Shown here: one piece after another, positions 12,493 through 21,261 of the stretch
Layout of the letters: each line of letters starts with the position of its first letter
Position numbering within the stretch: position 1 is the stretch's first letter
Origin: a virus
Strand: one strand, 5' to 3'
DNA length: 22,128 bases
Virus record (IMG/VR): IMGVR_UViG_3300020439_000092
Span: 1-22,128 of that record
Notes under the pieces: generated by a model
The model's input: only the letters and a program-made list of their open reading frames with translations
What the model was told of the DNA's origin: nothing
The model's database searches: none
Translations under genes and position numbers: made by a program

Positions 12493-13689
12493 ATGCCCGA
12501 AGGTAGTTACGATATAGTAGATAAAGAGCAAGCAAAGAAGTCAATTAAGTCTTTGATGCATGAATTGACGAACTTAACACCTTCGTCTTTAATGACTCTT
12601 TTTGAGATAGACTTTACAAATGTAGTTCAGTCTATAAACTCTAGCCTAGTAAAAGACTCTAATGAAATAGGTCTCTTTCCTAATTTTGAGCAAGGTAAAG
12701 AAAACATTTTAAGATTTCATAATAATATAAAAGTGTTTAACTCTTACATAATTTGGCAAGGCAAAACTTTTTTCCCTGCGCCAATTATGGCAGAAGGTTT
12801 TGAAATAACCTCTCGCGGCGTCTTGCCCAGCCCCACCTTAAGTCTTAGCTCCCAAACAGAAGAAGGCATAGAAGCTCTATCTATTATAAGAAGAGTTATT
12901 AGAAAGTATGGAGATATAGTAGGCGCTAAAGTAACGAGGATAAGAACTTTTGCTAAATTTTTAGATAAGAATAATTTTTCTGATATCTCTAGCCCAGATT
13001 CACAAAGAGGCATATATGCTTCAAATTTTCCAGAAGAATACGAACCAGACCCTTATGCAGAATTACCTAGGGACGTCTTCTTTGTGGAAAGAAAAGCTAG
13101 CGAAGACAAAAACTCTATTAATTATGAACTAAGCTCTTCGTTAGATGTAGAGGGCGTTAAGCTTCCCAGAAGGGTTGTTACAGCTTCTAAGTGCGGTTTT
13201 ACTTATAGAGGCTGCGGTTGTTTCTATGAAGGCGATGGAAACTCTGCTCAATCTTTAGCTGACCACGTATATAAAAAATGCGGCATTAGGAGAACAGATT
13301 TAACTTTGCCGGAAGATGCGCCCCCTGTAGCTACAATAAATGACCAAAACATAAAAGATATGATAGGAGTTTCTGAGTTTGTATTTAAAGGAAGATACTC
13401 CAGCAAAGCTTTTTATGAATCTGGAGACTACATCTATATGGAGAAGAACGGTATTAGATATTACTTTGTTGCAAAAGTTGATATCCCAGCCACAGAAAAT
13501 ACTGAGTACTCTCCTCCTAACCCTGATTTTTGGATAGCAGATCTATGCTCTAAAACTCTACAGGGGTGCAGAAAAAGATGGGGCACACAAGGCTCTGTCG
13601 TCATAGGAGAAAGTGAAGACTTTAAGAAAGGGGAGCTTCAGTTTGGCGGGTTTCCTAATGCTACTAAACTAGAACAAAACGCAAGATGA
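12493..13689 (+). CDS. Minor tail protein L-like, iron-sulfur type, with inserted carbohydrate-binding-like module
   Basis: This 398-residue protein follows the M-like gene by 5 nt. The C-terminal half carries the L-type cysteine set: C234-x8-C243 and C352-x6-C359 (SKCGFTYRGCGC and LCSKTLQGCRKRWG). In lambda L the four iron-sulfur ligands have the same two spacings (x8, then x6), so a 4Fe-4S cluster is likely. Additional Cys at 241 and 263 are also present. The gap between the pairs is 108 residues here against about 22 in lambda. The insert contains FKGRYSSKAFYESGDYIY, GIRYYFVAKVD and PPNPDFWIAD, again a family 5/12-like carbohydrate-binding pattern. The N-terminal half matches the usual L layout (LFEIDFTN, IIWQGKTFFPAPIMAEGFEITSRG). 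L caps the tail tip near J. The stop overlaps the K-like gene start. Confidence 0.85.
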   Translation: MPEGSYDIVDKEQAKKSIKSLMHELTNLTPSSLMTLFEIDFTNVVQSINSSLVKDSNEIGLFPNFEQGKENILRFHNNIKVFNSYIIWQGKTFFPAPIMAEGFEITSRGVLPSPTLSLSSQTEEGIEALSIIRRVIRKYGDIVGAKVTRIRTFAKFLDKNNFSDISSPDSQRGIYASNFPEEYEPDPYAELPRDVFFVERKASEDKNSINYELSSSLDVEGVKLPRRVVTASKCGFTYRGCGCFYEGDGNSAQSLADHVYKKCGIRRTDLTLPEDAPPVATINDQNIKDMIGVSEFVFKGRYSSKAFYESGDYIYMEKNGIRYYFVAKVDIPATENTEYSPPNPDFWIADLCSKTLQGCRKRWGTQGSVVIGESEDFKKGELQFGGFPNATKLEQNAR

Positions 13690-14429
13690 TTTTAGATAAA
13701 GAAAATCGTGAATTTATCAAAAATCACGCTTTGGAAGACACTCCCAAAGAATGTTGCGGTTTTTTATATTCAGACGAAGACACCGGCCTAGTAAAAACTA
13801 AAAAAGCCAGAAACATAGCTAAGGAAAAAAATATTTCTTTCTCTGTTGATACTTTAGATTATTTTAAAACTTCTAATCTCGGGCAAATAAAAGCTATTTA
13901 TCATTCTCACACAAACGGTAATCCAGATTTTTCTCTCAAAGATAAAGAAGACAGCCTCAAACATAAAATAGACTTTGTTTTGTATGATTTAACTTCTGAT
14001 ACTTTTAAAGTCTTCAGGCACGAACATGAAAAAATAGAAATTTTAGAAAAAAAATTTAAGTGGGGAGAGTCTGACTGCATATCTTTAGTTCAGGACTACT
14101 TAAATAAATCAGTTGGGTATAATCTGCTACTGCCTAAATCTTTAAACGATAGAGATTCTAAATGGCGTGCTAAATCAAAAAGTTTTGTTGAGGAAACATT
14201 TGAGTTAAATAAAAAAAATTTAATAAAAGTTTCTTTTAATACAATAGAAGATTTAAAACAAGGTGACATCCTATGTTTTTCTATAAAAGATAATGTGGAT
14301 CACTTTGGCGTATATATTTCAAACAATAATTTTCTCCACCACAAAATAGGTAGAAGACCTAATTGTGAAAAGATTGATAAATATTTTAAGAATTTAACTC
14401 AAGTGTATAGATATAACAATGGACGATAA
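13686..14429 (+). CDS. Tail protein K-like: JAMM peptidase plus NlpC/P60 domain
   Basis: This 247-residue two-domain protein is typical of lambda K. Residues 1-115 form a JAMM/MPN metalloprotease: E22 (PKECCGFLY), then H73-S-H75 with x7, S83, x2, D86, an intact E...HxH-x7-S-x2-D zinc motif. Residues 120-247 form an NlpC/P60 hydrolase, with Cys130 in KWGESDCISLVQDYL and His206 in DHFGVYISNNN, followed by FLHHKIGRR. In phages this pair cleaves peptide cross-links in peptidoglycan at the tail tip and takes part in tail assembly. The ATG overlaps the stop of L by ATGA, and the 3' end overlaps the I-like gene by 11 nt. No key residue is missing. Confidence 0.9.
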   Translation: MILDKENREFIKNHALEDTPKECCGFLYSDEDTGLVKTKKARNIAKEKNISFSVDTLDYFKTSNLGQIKAIYHSHTNGNPDFSLKDKEDSLKHKIDFVLYDLTSDTFKVFRHEHEKIEILEKKFKWGESDCISLVQDYLNKSVGYNLLLPKSLNDRDSKWRAKSKSFVEETFELNKKNLIKVSFNTIEDLKQGDILCFSIKDNVDHFGVYISNNNFLHHKIGRRPNCEKIDKYFKNLTQVYRYNNGR

Positions 14430-15351
14430 ACTAACAACTATAAAATTTCACGGGGAGCTAGGCAAAGCTATCGGCAGAGAAATTTGGAAACTCTCCGTAA
14501 ATTCTGTTAGTGAGGCTATGAAAGCTGTGCAAGAGCAGACTAAAAAACTTTATACAAACTTGATTGAGAATGATAAGAAAAATATTAAATATAGAGTTCT
14601 TATAAACGGTAAAGATTTTGTCCACGATACTTCCAGAAATATTAACGAACTAGAAGGCGTGGAACACTCTGAATTAGTTTTAAAAAGAGATTTAGAAACT
14701 ATTGACGTCATTCCTGTCATTGAAGGGGCCGGAAGCGACGCATTTACTACTATACTAGGAGCCGTTTTAGTAGTGGCAAGTTTTTTTGTAGCTGGCCCCA
14801 TGGGCGCGGCTTTGCTTATGGCGGGCATTGGCCTTATGGCAGCAGGTATAGCTAACCTGCTTACACCCATGCCAGAGTTTGAAGATTTTAGACAGATAGA
14901 AGGCGGTGGGCGTCCGTCTTTTCTATTTACTGGCCCCGCCAATACAGTAAGAGAAGGTGGGCCAGTTTTCGTAGGCTATGGAAGACTTTTAGTTGGGAGT
15001 CATGTCATACAATCAAGCATAGAAACCAAAGACCAAAAAAATGGCAACTATATGAACAGGTCCGCAGATAAATTAACTTTCGTGCCTTTCAAAAACTATT
15101 GGGGCTACGACGGTTACGGACTCGACTATGGCAATAACTTAAAAGACAAGTCCGGTAACCCTACCCTAGGAGACACTGTTATGAAAACTAGGGCAGAGCA
15201 AGTGAGTAAATCAGATGGCTCTCCAGATGAGTGTGACCCTACTAATAATTATGTTAGTTCAACTGTGCCCGATAACACTATAATAGTAAGCAACGGTGAC
15301 GACTACATTACAGTAGGAAATGAAATTAAAATAGAAGCTAAAGAAAGATAA
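14419..15351 (+). CDS. Tail assembly protein I-like
   Basis: This 310-residue protein has an N-terminal ubiquitin-like fold (TTIKFHGELGKAIGREIWKL, then NSVSEAMKAVQEQ and KYRVLINGKDF), as in phage tail assembly protein I. The middle (residues about 103-150) is a Gly/Ala-rich hydrophobic stretch, with IEGAGSDAFTTILGAVLVVASFF and GPMGAALLMAGIGLMAAGIANLL. Then comes the typical EGGGRPSFLFTGPANTVREGGPVFVGYGRLLVGS motif. I is used in tail-tip assembly with J and, in lambda, is not retained in the virion. The last 100 residues are longer than in lambda I (223 residues), rich in D, N and G, and not recognised. The start has no good Shine-Dalgarno and lies inside the K-like gene. Confidence 0.85.
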   Translation: MDDKLTTIKFHGELGKAIGREIWKLSVNSVSEAMKAVQEQTKKLYTNLIENDKKNIKYRVLINGKDFVHDTSRNINELEGVEHSELVLKRDLETIDVIPVIEGAGSDAFTTILGAVLVVASFFVAGPMGAALLMAGIGLMAAGIANLLTPMPEFEDFRQIEGGGRPSFLFTGPANTVREGGPVFVGYGRLLVGSHVIQSSIETKDQKNGNYMNRSADKLTFVPFKNYWGYDGYGLDYGNNLKDKSGNPTLGDTVMKTRAEQVSKSDGSPDECDPTNNYVSSTVPDNTIIVSNGDDYITVGNEIKIEAKER

Positions 15352-15352
15352 T

Positions 15353-18300
15353 ATGGGTAAAAAGGATCCACGCGTATCAAGACCGCCTATTACAGATGAA
15401 GCAGGTGTTTTTCATTCTGGAGAAACAGGATTATACTCTGCGGTAAGCGAAGTTGTTATTGCTGACTTAATCTGCGAAGGCGAAATAGAAGGTATTGTTA
15501 GCGGAGAATATAGATTCCAAGGGCAGGAAGGTAATGTAGGATATGATGATTCAAAATTTACAGCTTACACAGCGCTAGATGAAAACGGTAACTGTAAAAC
15601 TGACTTAGGCTTTTTACGCTCAGTTTACTGGAATGAAGTTCCTGTCGTTGATAAAGATGGCTTTTATAATTTTCAAGAAGTAAATTTAAACTGGGTTAAA
15701 GGTATACCGCAAGGAGAAATACCCTCCCTTAACGACAGTCTACCTAATCAAGCAAACTCTAAAGGTGTTAATGATTTTGAGCTTTCTGTTTTTAGGTCTT
15801 TAGGAGACAGACTTTTTGGTCCTTCTATAGACCTTTCTACTCCAGAAAAAACGCCGGGGTATAGGTCTCCTAAATTAGTTGAAAATACTAATAACGATTA
15901 TAACAAAGCTTATGGCTCAGAAGACTTTGGCGGAGGTGGCGAAGAAGAAGTTAATAATCCGCCAACTTTACTTGGGGAAATAGACAGAAATGCAAAAGTA
16001 TATAATGTCTTAAATAAAGAGTGTGTCGCCATACAAGTCAATATAAAGATTCCTAGATTGATGGAAACTCTTTTTGACGACCCTTATGATAACGCTATTG
16101 TTCCGCCACAAGGCAAAGGCAGGCAGAGCTTTTTCGACAAAAAAGAAAAGCATCAAAACGCACAGCTCACATTTGGCCAAGGCGATCAAAAGGCTAGAAA
16201 AATTAGATATCAAATATACACTAGACCTGTATACGATACAAGAAACATTATAACTAGCTCAGATACTGCAAAAACTCCCAGCGCAGAAGATTTATTTGTT
16301 CCATGGAAAAGTATTCCTGATGTGGACGACGTAATCTTCGGTAAAATAGAAGAACCGTATTTAAGAAGTGTTGAGATAGACTTTAGAAAAGGCATTTGGA
16401 AAAAAGAAAACCCAAGAGATAGTAAATTTTATAAATACTTTCAAGGCTGGGAAATTAAAATTATCCGCCTCACCCCTGACTCTGTTCATTCCTATCTTAA
16501 AAATGAATCTTTTGTAGATTCTATAGTAGAAATATACGACTCTGTAATTAGATATCCATACTGCAGTATGGTTTATTCTAAATTTAATGCAGAATTTTTC
16601 AGCAGGCTGCCTAGCAGAGCCTATGAAACAAAATTACAAAAAGTAAAAATACCCAACACCTATGACCCTATACTAAGAACTTATACAGAACCTTTAGGGT
16701 ATTGGGATGGTTGTTTTGAAGCTAGAAAAGAGTGGACAAATAACCCTGCGTGGTGTTTTTACGATTTAATTACCAATAACAGATACGGCTTAGGTGAGTA
16801 TATAGATAGTGACATTGTTGACAAGTGGACACTGTATGAAATAGCTAAATATTGCGACGTACTTGTTGCTGATGGCAAAGGTGGACTTGAGCCCAGATTC
16901 ACTCTTAATCATATTATCACATCTAGAGAAGAAGCTTATAAAGTTGTAAATGATTTAGCATCTGCGTTCAGAGCTATAGTTTATTTTGCTTTTGGCGGCA
17001 TATATGTTTCTCAAGATAGGCCAAAGCTGCCTATTTATCTTTTTAACAACTCTAATGTTGTAGATGGTAACTTTGTATATTCTTCGTCGGCAAAACGAGC
17101 TAGACATACGGTAGCTATTGTTAGATACAATGACAAAAATAATCTTTACCAACCTTCTATATGTTATACCGAAGACCAACTTGGTATACAAAGATATGGA
17201 ATTAAAGAGATAGAGACTAGCGCCATAGGATGCACAAGCGAAGGCCAAGCAAAAAGATTTGGTGAGTGGATACTAAGAAGTGAAGTTTTGCAAACAGAAA
17301 CTGTAGCATTTACAGCAGGCAACGAAGGTAACTACATCAGGCCCGGAGATGTTATTACAATATATGATGAGTTTAGAAATGACAGAAAGCTGGCAGGCAG
17401 AACTTTAAAAGTTGAAGAAACTGCGACTGGCGTTATACCCAGCGGCCTATATTCAACTTATGACAGAGCAGATGACAACGGGTCAATGCTTGTTACGGGC
17501 AATGCAATAGTCATAGATAAGCCTATACATTTTGTTCCTGATACAGAGTACAAGCTATCAATACTGACACCAACTAACTATTATGAAGCTTCTCAAATAA
17601 CTCCTTCTAATTGCGTCGAAGATGTAACTTTAGAAACAACTACTGAGACCGAAGGCGAAAATATAACAGAAGAAATTGAAACTGTTATAGATTCTCCAGT
17701 TAACCTTTTTTCTTTAGAGGACACATCGCCCAAGTCTCCCGGCATGAGTCTAGCAGGCAGATTAAGCGATAACTTTAATGACAGCATAGATAACACTAAT
17801 ATTTTTACGACTACTAAAACTATTAGCGTTGCAGAAGGTAAAGCAGAGTTTTCTTTTGGCTTTAGCTCTTATCAAAACGGCGCCAAGAAAAAAGAATATT
17901 TCGACGGTAAAGTAAGAGAAAGCTCTAAGCCCGGGTTTCCTAAAAGAATAGTTATTGAAGACCAAGATGGAAATGTAATAGCAGAAACTAAATATATAGG
18001 AGCAGAAACTCAATCAATAATGCAATTAGGCGGAGTAAGAACCGCTAGAGCTCAAACGCAGCTTAGAGAAAAAGCTCAAAAACAAATGACCCACGGAGAG
18101 GGTGCAATTCGCGAAGGAGCTCAAATTAGTACTAGAAGAAACGGTGATATATTTGACTGTTTACAGTTTTACAGCACCGACCCCGACGTCTCTGATGAAA
18201 CTAGATCTTTGGCACAAGAAGAAATAGCTTACTTAGACGCTAAAGAAGATGCTTTTAGTCACCGCATACCTTTTAGCGCTAATGTGCATCAGTCAAGCAA

Positions 18301-21259
18301 TAAAAGCTCTGAGAACTTATTGCTAATTAATAGTGCAAAACAAATATCTCTTAAATTTATAAAACCTGCAGGGGTCACCTCTCTTGTAGTAAAAGTCATA
18401 CATCCTATTACAGCTTATGCTGCTGCTACAGACGTAAACAAGCTACACCTTAGTTCTAGAGTTGAATATAGAGAAACTACGCCATCTCAACCCACTACTG
18501 CATTTCAAGATATTTTTCAATTTAATCACATTAAAAAAGTTAAAACCTTTGAAACTAGAACTAGAACAGCAAGCGAAACAAAGACCACTACCGTAGAAAC
18601 TATAACGGTTAGCGCAGACAATACAGACGAAGCTTTAACTTCTGCCGACTATCCAGAGATAAGAAAAAATCAAGTTCAGAATATTTACTTTAGTGGTTTT
18701 CAGGCTTTACCTTTCACTGGAAATTATCATTCAGATTTTTCAGTCAGCGGTAGTGGCATAGTAACAAAAATATTTTTTGACAGCTTACATCAAAGCGGGC
18801 TTGATTTCACTGGGTACTCTATTACTGGGTACAACAACTCTTCTGTTATAGGAGACTTGGCCGCTGGTAACACAGGTGCTTACTCTTCTGAATATACTAA
18901 TCCAGATGGAGCTAACTTAATTTGGTCTATAGAACCCAGATATAAAGATAAGACGAGGAATAGAAATTACACTCTCAATGACGAACTAGCTTCTGGAGAA
19001 CAGCAAACTTTTAAAGTTGTAAATATTATTGAGAATGATAGCAAGTATGATATTACAGCTATAGAGCATAATATGGAAGTATACGAATCTACTGCACCGC
19101 CTGTGGTAGATTATGGCTCGAGCATAGGCGGCCCTGTTGAAAACGTAAGAGTTGATGAAAACGATGTAGAAAAGCCTAACGAAACAGAAGAAAAGAAGAC
19201 CCCTCCTCCTTTCGAATATGATCCATCTGATGAAGGGGCGTGCTGTGTTAGTAACGGAGATACAAACTCTTGCTTTAATAACTTAAAAAGAAGTGAATGT
19301 GATGAGCTTAAAGGGGAGTTTTATAAAGACAGAAGCTGCAAAGATATTCAAGAAGAGGGAATATGTGTTAAGCCTACCGAGATAACTGAACCTAAACCAG
19401 AAACGCCTGTCAACTTTACAAACGAAAGGTTCTTCCCAATGAAGTTTAAACTAAATATTAATTTAGGAGACTTCAGCCCCTCTCAAGGATTAGAGGACCA
19501 AGTTGCTAGCAATTACAAAATCAAACCTGTAAACGACGAAGATGTGTTTGGTAATATGTCTACAGAAGCCAACCAACAAGCAGCTTTGGATTATTACAAC
19601 TCATTAACTTATTTTGCCAATCGCGGCGAATCCTTTTATTTTGAGTACTCTGAAAAAACAGATCAGTATGGAGACTTTTACTTAGTTGATAGAAAACTAG
19701 CTTTCGATAATGAATCTGACGCTATAGCAGGCAGCAGGCTTAGATATGTCGTAGATGATTATTGCGAGCATAGCCAAGAGTATCTTGAGTCCCTAGGATA
19801 TGTCGTGGTTGATAGAGTTTTCCCCGCCTCCTACGGGTTGAGAGACTTAACTAAAGAGTCTTTAAGAACAATAGAGTGGGACGACTCTGTTACAGCAAAA
19901 GACAAATGTAATGATCCAAAAGATAATACCCATATAGGCCATGCTTTTAATGGAGACTATAGCGCAGAAAATATAAAAAATGGCAATGTATACTGGGTTG
20001 CTCCACCTAATCAAAAATACAAAGTTTTGATACAACACGCGCTTTATGTTTTCCCAGATTTTCTAAGAGATGACGACGGAAACGTAATTCCTGTAGAGAG
20101 AAGAGATGAAGCCACTAAAGATATACGCGACTTTTCTTTTTCAAATCTTAGCTCTAATCGTCAACAAGAAAATGGAAAACTTGCCTATCAAGAGGGATGC
20201 TTATGTGATGCCGATGATAGTTATGAACCTTTTGCGGACGTTAATTTTGAGTATATTGATGCAATAGTCGACAAATCTGAACAAACTCAAAAAATAGTAA
20301 AAAATTATGCAGACTTTGCTAAATTAAACTTCTGCGGAGAAAACTACAACGAAGATTTTGAGTTTACCTTCTTTCCAAAAACTACTTTTAGCAACAAAGC
20401 CCAATATAACTCTATTCTAGAAAAAGGTGATAAAGAGCTTTTGGACTACATACACCCCGGTCAATATGCCATGTTTACAGTAAGCGTTTCTCCTGAGTTT
20501 GATTTAGATTCAGCGGGCGAAGTGCTAGATTGCCATGACCAAAACGGCTATAGATATACTTTCGCTGTTAACTTGAACGATATACCTTCACTGTTACCGG
20601 GAGAAGCTAACACATGCAATCAGTCTCCAGCCGTGGTACTTAATCACCCAGAAGCTGATAACACTAGAGTAGATTCCAAGATAGCTCCAAAATTATATAA
20701 AACACCTAAAGACTACATAGACAAATACTTTGTTACTGTAGATGACTATACAGAAAAAGGAATATCTACTTCTACCTATATGCCTGTTGAGTATCCCGGA
20801 AAGATAAAAGTTACTCATGACCAAGACGGAAACGTAGTTGCAGACGACAGAACAGAGTGTCTGTACGTTAGAGGTCTTGAAACCAGAGAAGATAATGATA
20901 AAAGAAAATATAAAACTGAAGAAGGCAGAGGTATAGATGTTAACTCAGATAACTCTTCGAAACTAACTACATCGTTTACTTTTGGCCACGGCCTAAATGA
21001 TTCTGGGTTAACAATGGTTGATGGCTATCTTGCTGTAAATGATTGCAAAGAATACAATAGTGTCGACCTACAAGGAACTACAATCAAAAGCTATAACGTG
21101 CATATAGATTTAGCTCCTTCCTTTAAACATACCCAAATAGCCTCAACCTCAACTAGCTTGTTTTATGAAGGTAATATAGAAGATGACAGATCTGACAACC
21201 CTTCTGACCCAGAAACCGGAACAGAGAAAATAGTACCAAGAAGATTTTCAGACCAATAA
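15353..21259 (+). CDS. Tail tip host-attachment protein J-like, enlarged
   Basis: At 1968 residues it is much longer than lambda J (1132). The N-terminal part is typical: EVVIADLICEGEIEGIVSGEYRF near residues 33-55, a Trp-rich core with WTNNPAWCFYDLITNNRYGLGEYI near 460-485, VNDLASAFRAIVYFAFGGIYVSQDRP near 533-558, and EGNYIRPGDVITIYDE near 658-675. Later parts diverge. There is a Ser/Gly-rich beta region near 1105-1185 (IYFSGFQALPFTGNY) and a Pro/Glu linker. A Cys-rich module follows at about 1296-1340 (GACCVSNG, CFNN, SECDELKGEFYKDRSC, GICVKP). The last 600 residues are unrecognised and probably contain the receptor-binding part. Three loops of type D-x-D-G-N-V occur near residues 870, 1573 and 1822 and could bind calcium. 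It ends 2 nt before the next virion gene. Confidence 0.85.
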   Translation: MGKKDPRVSRPPITDEAGVFHSGETGLYSAVSEVVIADLICEGEIEGIVSGEYRFQGQEGNVGYDDSKFTAYTALDENGNCKTDLGFLRSVYWNEVPVVDKDGFYNFQEVNLNWVKGIPQGEIPSLNDSLPNQANSKGVNDFELSVFRSLGDRLFGPSIDLSTPEKTPGYRSPKLVENTNNDYNKAYGSEDFGGGGEEEVNNPPTLLGEIDRNAKVYNVLNKECVAIQVNIKIPRLMETLFDDPYDNAIVPPQGKGRQSFFDKKEKHQNAQLTFGQGDQKARKIRYQIYTRPVYDTRNIITSSDTAKTPSAEDLFVPWKSIPDVDDVIFGKIEEPYLRSVEIDFRKGIWKKENPRDSKFYKYFQGWEIKIIRLTPDSVHSYLKNESFVDSIVEIYDSVIRYPYCSMVYSKFNAEFFSRLPSRAYETKLQKVKIPNTYDPILRTYTEPLGYWDGCFEARKEWTNNPAWCFYDLITNNRYGLGEYIDSDIVDKWTLYEIAKYCDVLVADGKGGLEPRFTLNHIITSREEAYKVVNDLASAFRAIVYFAFGGIYVSQDRPKLPIYLFNNSNVVDGNFVYSSSAKRARHTVAIVRYNDKNNLYQPSICYTEDQLGIQRYGIKEIETSAIGCTSEGQAKRFGEWILRSEVLQTETVAFTAGNEGNYIRPGDVITIYDEFRNDRKLAGRTLKVEETATGVIPSGLYSTYDRADDNGSMLVTGNAIVIDKPIHFVPDTEYKLSILTPTNYYEASQITPSNCVEDVTLETTTETEGENITEEIETVIDSPVNLFSLEDTSPKSPGMSLAGRLSDNFNDSIDNTNIFTTTKTISVAEGKAEFSFGFSSYQNGAKKKEYFDGKVRESSKPGFPKRIVIEDQDGNVIAETKYIGAETQSIMQLGGVRTARAQTQLREKAQKQMTHGEGAIREGAQISTRRNGDIFDCLQFYSTDPDVSDETRSLAQEEIAYLDAKEDAFSHRIPFSANVHQSSNKSSENLLLINSAKQISLKFIKPAGVTSLVVKVIHPITAYAAATDVNKLHLSSRVEYRETTPSQPTTAFQDIFQFNHIKKVKTFETRTRTASETKTTTVETITVSADNTDEALTSADYPEIRKNQVQNIYFSGFQALPFTGNYHSDFSVSGSGIVTKIFFDSLHQSGLDFTGYSITGYNNSSVIGDLAAGNTGAYSSEYTNPDGANLIWSIEPRYKDKTRNRNYTLNDELASGEQQTFKVVNIIENDSKYDITAIEHNMEVYESTAPPVVDYGSSIGGPVENVRVDENDVEKPNETEEKKTPPPFEYDPSDEGACCVSNGDTNSCFNNLKRSECDELKGEFYKDRSCKDIQEEGICVKPTEITEPKPETPVNFTNERFFPMKFKLNINLGDFSPSQGLEDQVASNYKIKPVNDEDVFGNMSTEANQQAALDYYNSLTYFANRGESFYFEYSEKTDQYGDFYLVDRKLAFDNESDAIAGSRLRYVVDDYCEHSQEYLESLGYVVVDRVFPASYGLRDLTKESLRTIEWDDSVTAKDKCNDPKDNTHIGHAFNGDYSAENIKNGNVYWVAPPNQKYKVLIQHALYVFPDFLRDDDGNVIPVERRDEATKDIRDFSFSNLSSNRQQENGKLAYQEGCLCDADDSYEPFADVNFEYIDAIVDKSEQTQKIVKNYADFAKLNFCGENYNEDFEFTFFPKTTFSNKAQYNSILEKGDKELLDYIHPGQYAMFTVSVSPEFDLDSAGEVLDCHDQNGYRYTFAVNLNDIPSLLPGEANTCNQSPAVVLNHPEADNTRVDSKIAPKLYKTPKDYIDKYFVTVDDYTEKGISTSTYMPVEYPGKIKVTHDQDGNVVADDRTECLYVRGLETREDNDKRKYKTEEGRGIDVNSDNSSKLTTSFTFGHGLNDSGLTMVDGYLAVNDCKEYNSVDLQGTTIKSYNVHIDLAPSFKHTQIASTSTSLFYEGNIEDDRSDNPSDPETGTEKIVPRRFSDQ

Positions 21260-21261
21260 AC

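Noticed and set aside
14550-14942. 130-residue minus-strand ORF opposite the I-like gene
   Set aside because: Fully inside a well-supported gene on the other strand, with low-complexity Pro/Ser-rich product; a shadow frame.
16955-17248. Minus-strand ORFs within J (16010-18013)
   Set aside because: Antisense shadows of a recognised tail-tip gene without start signals or family patterns.
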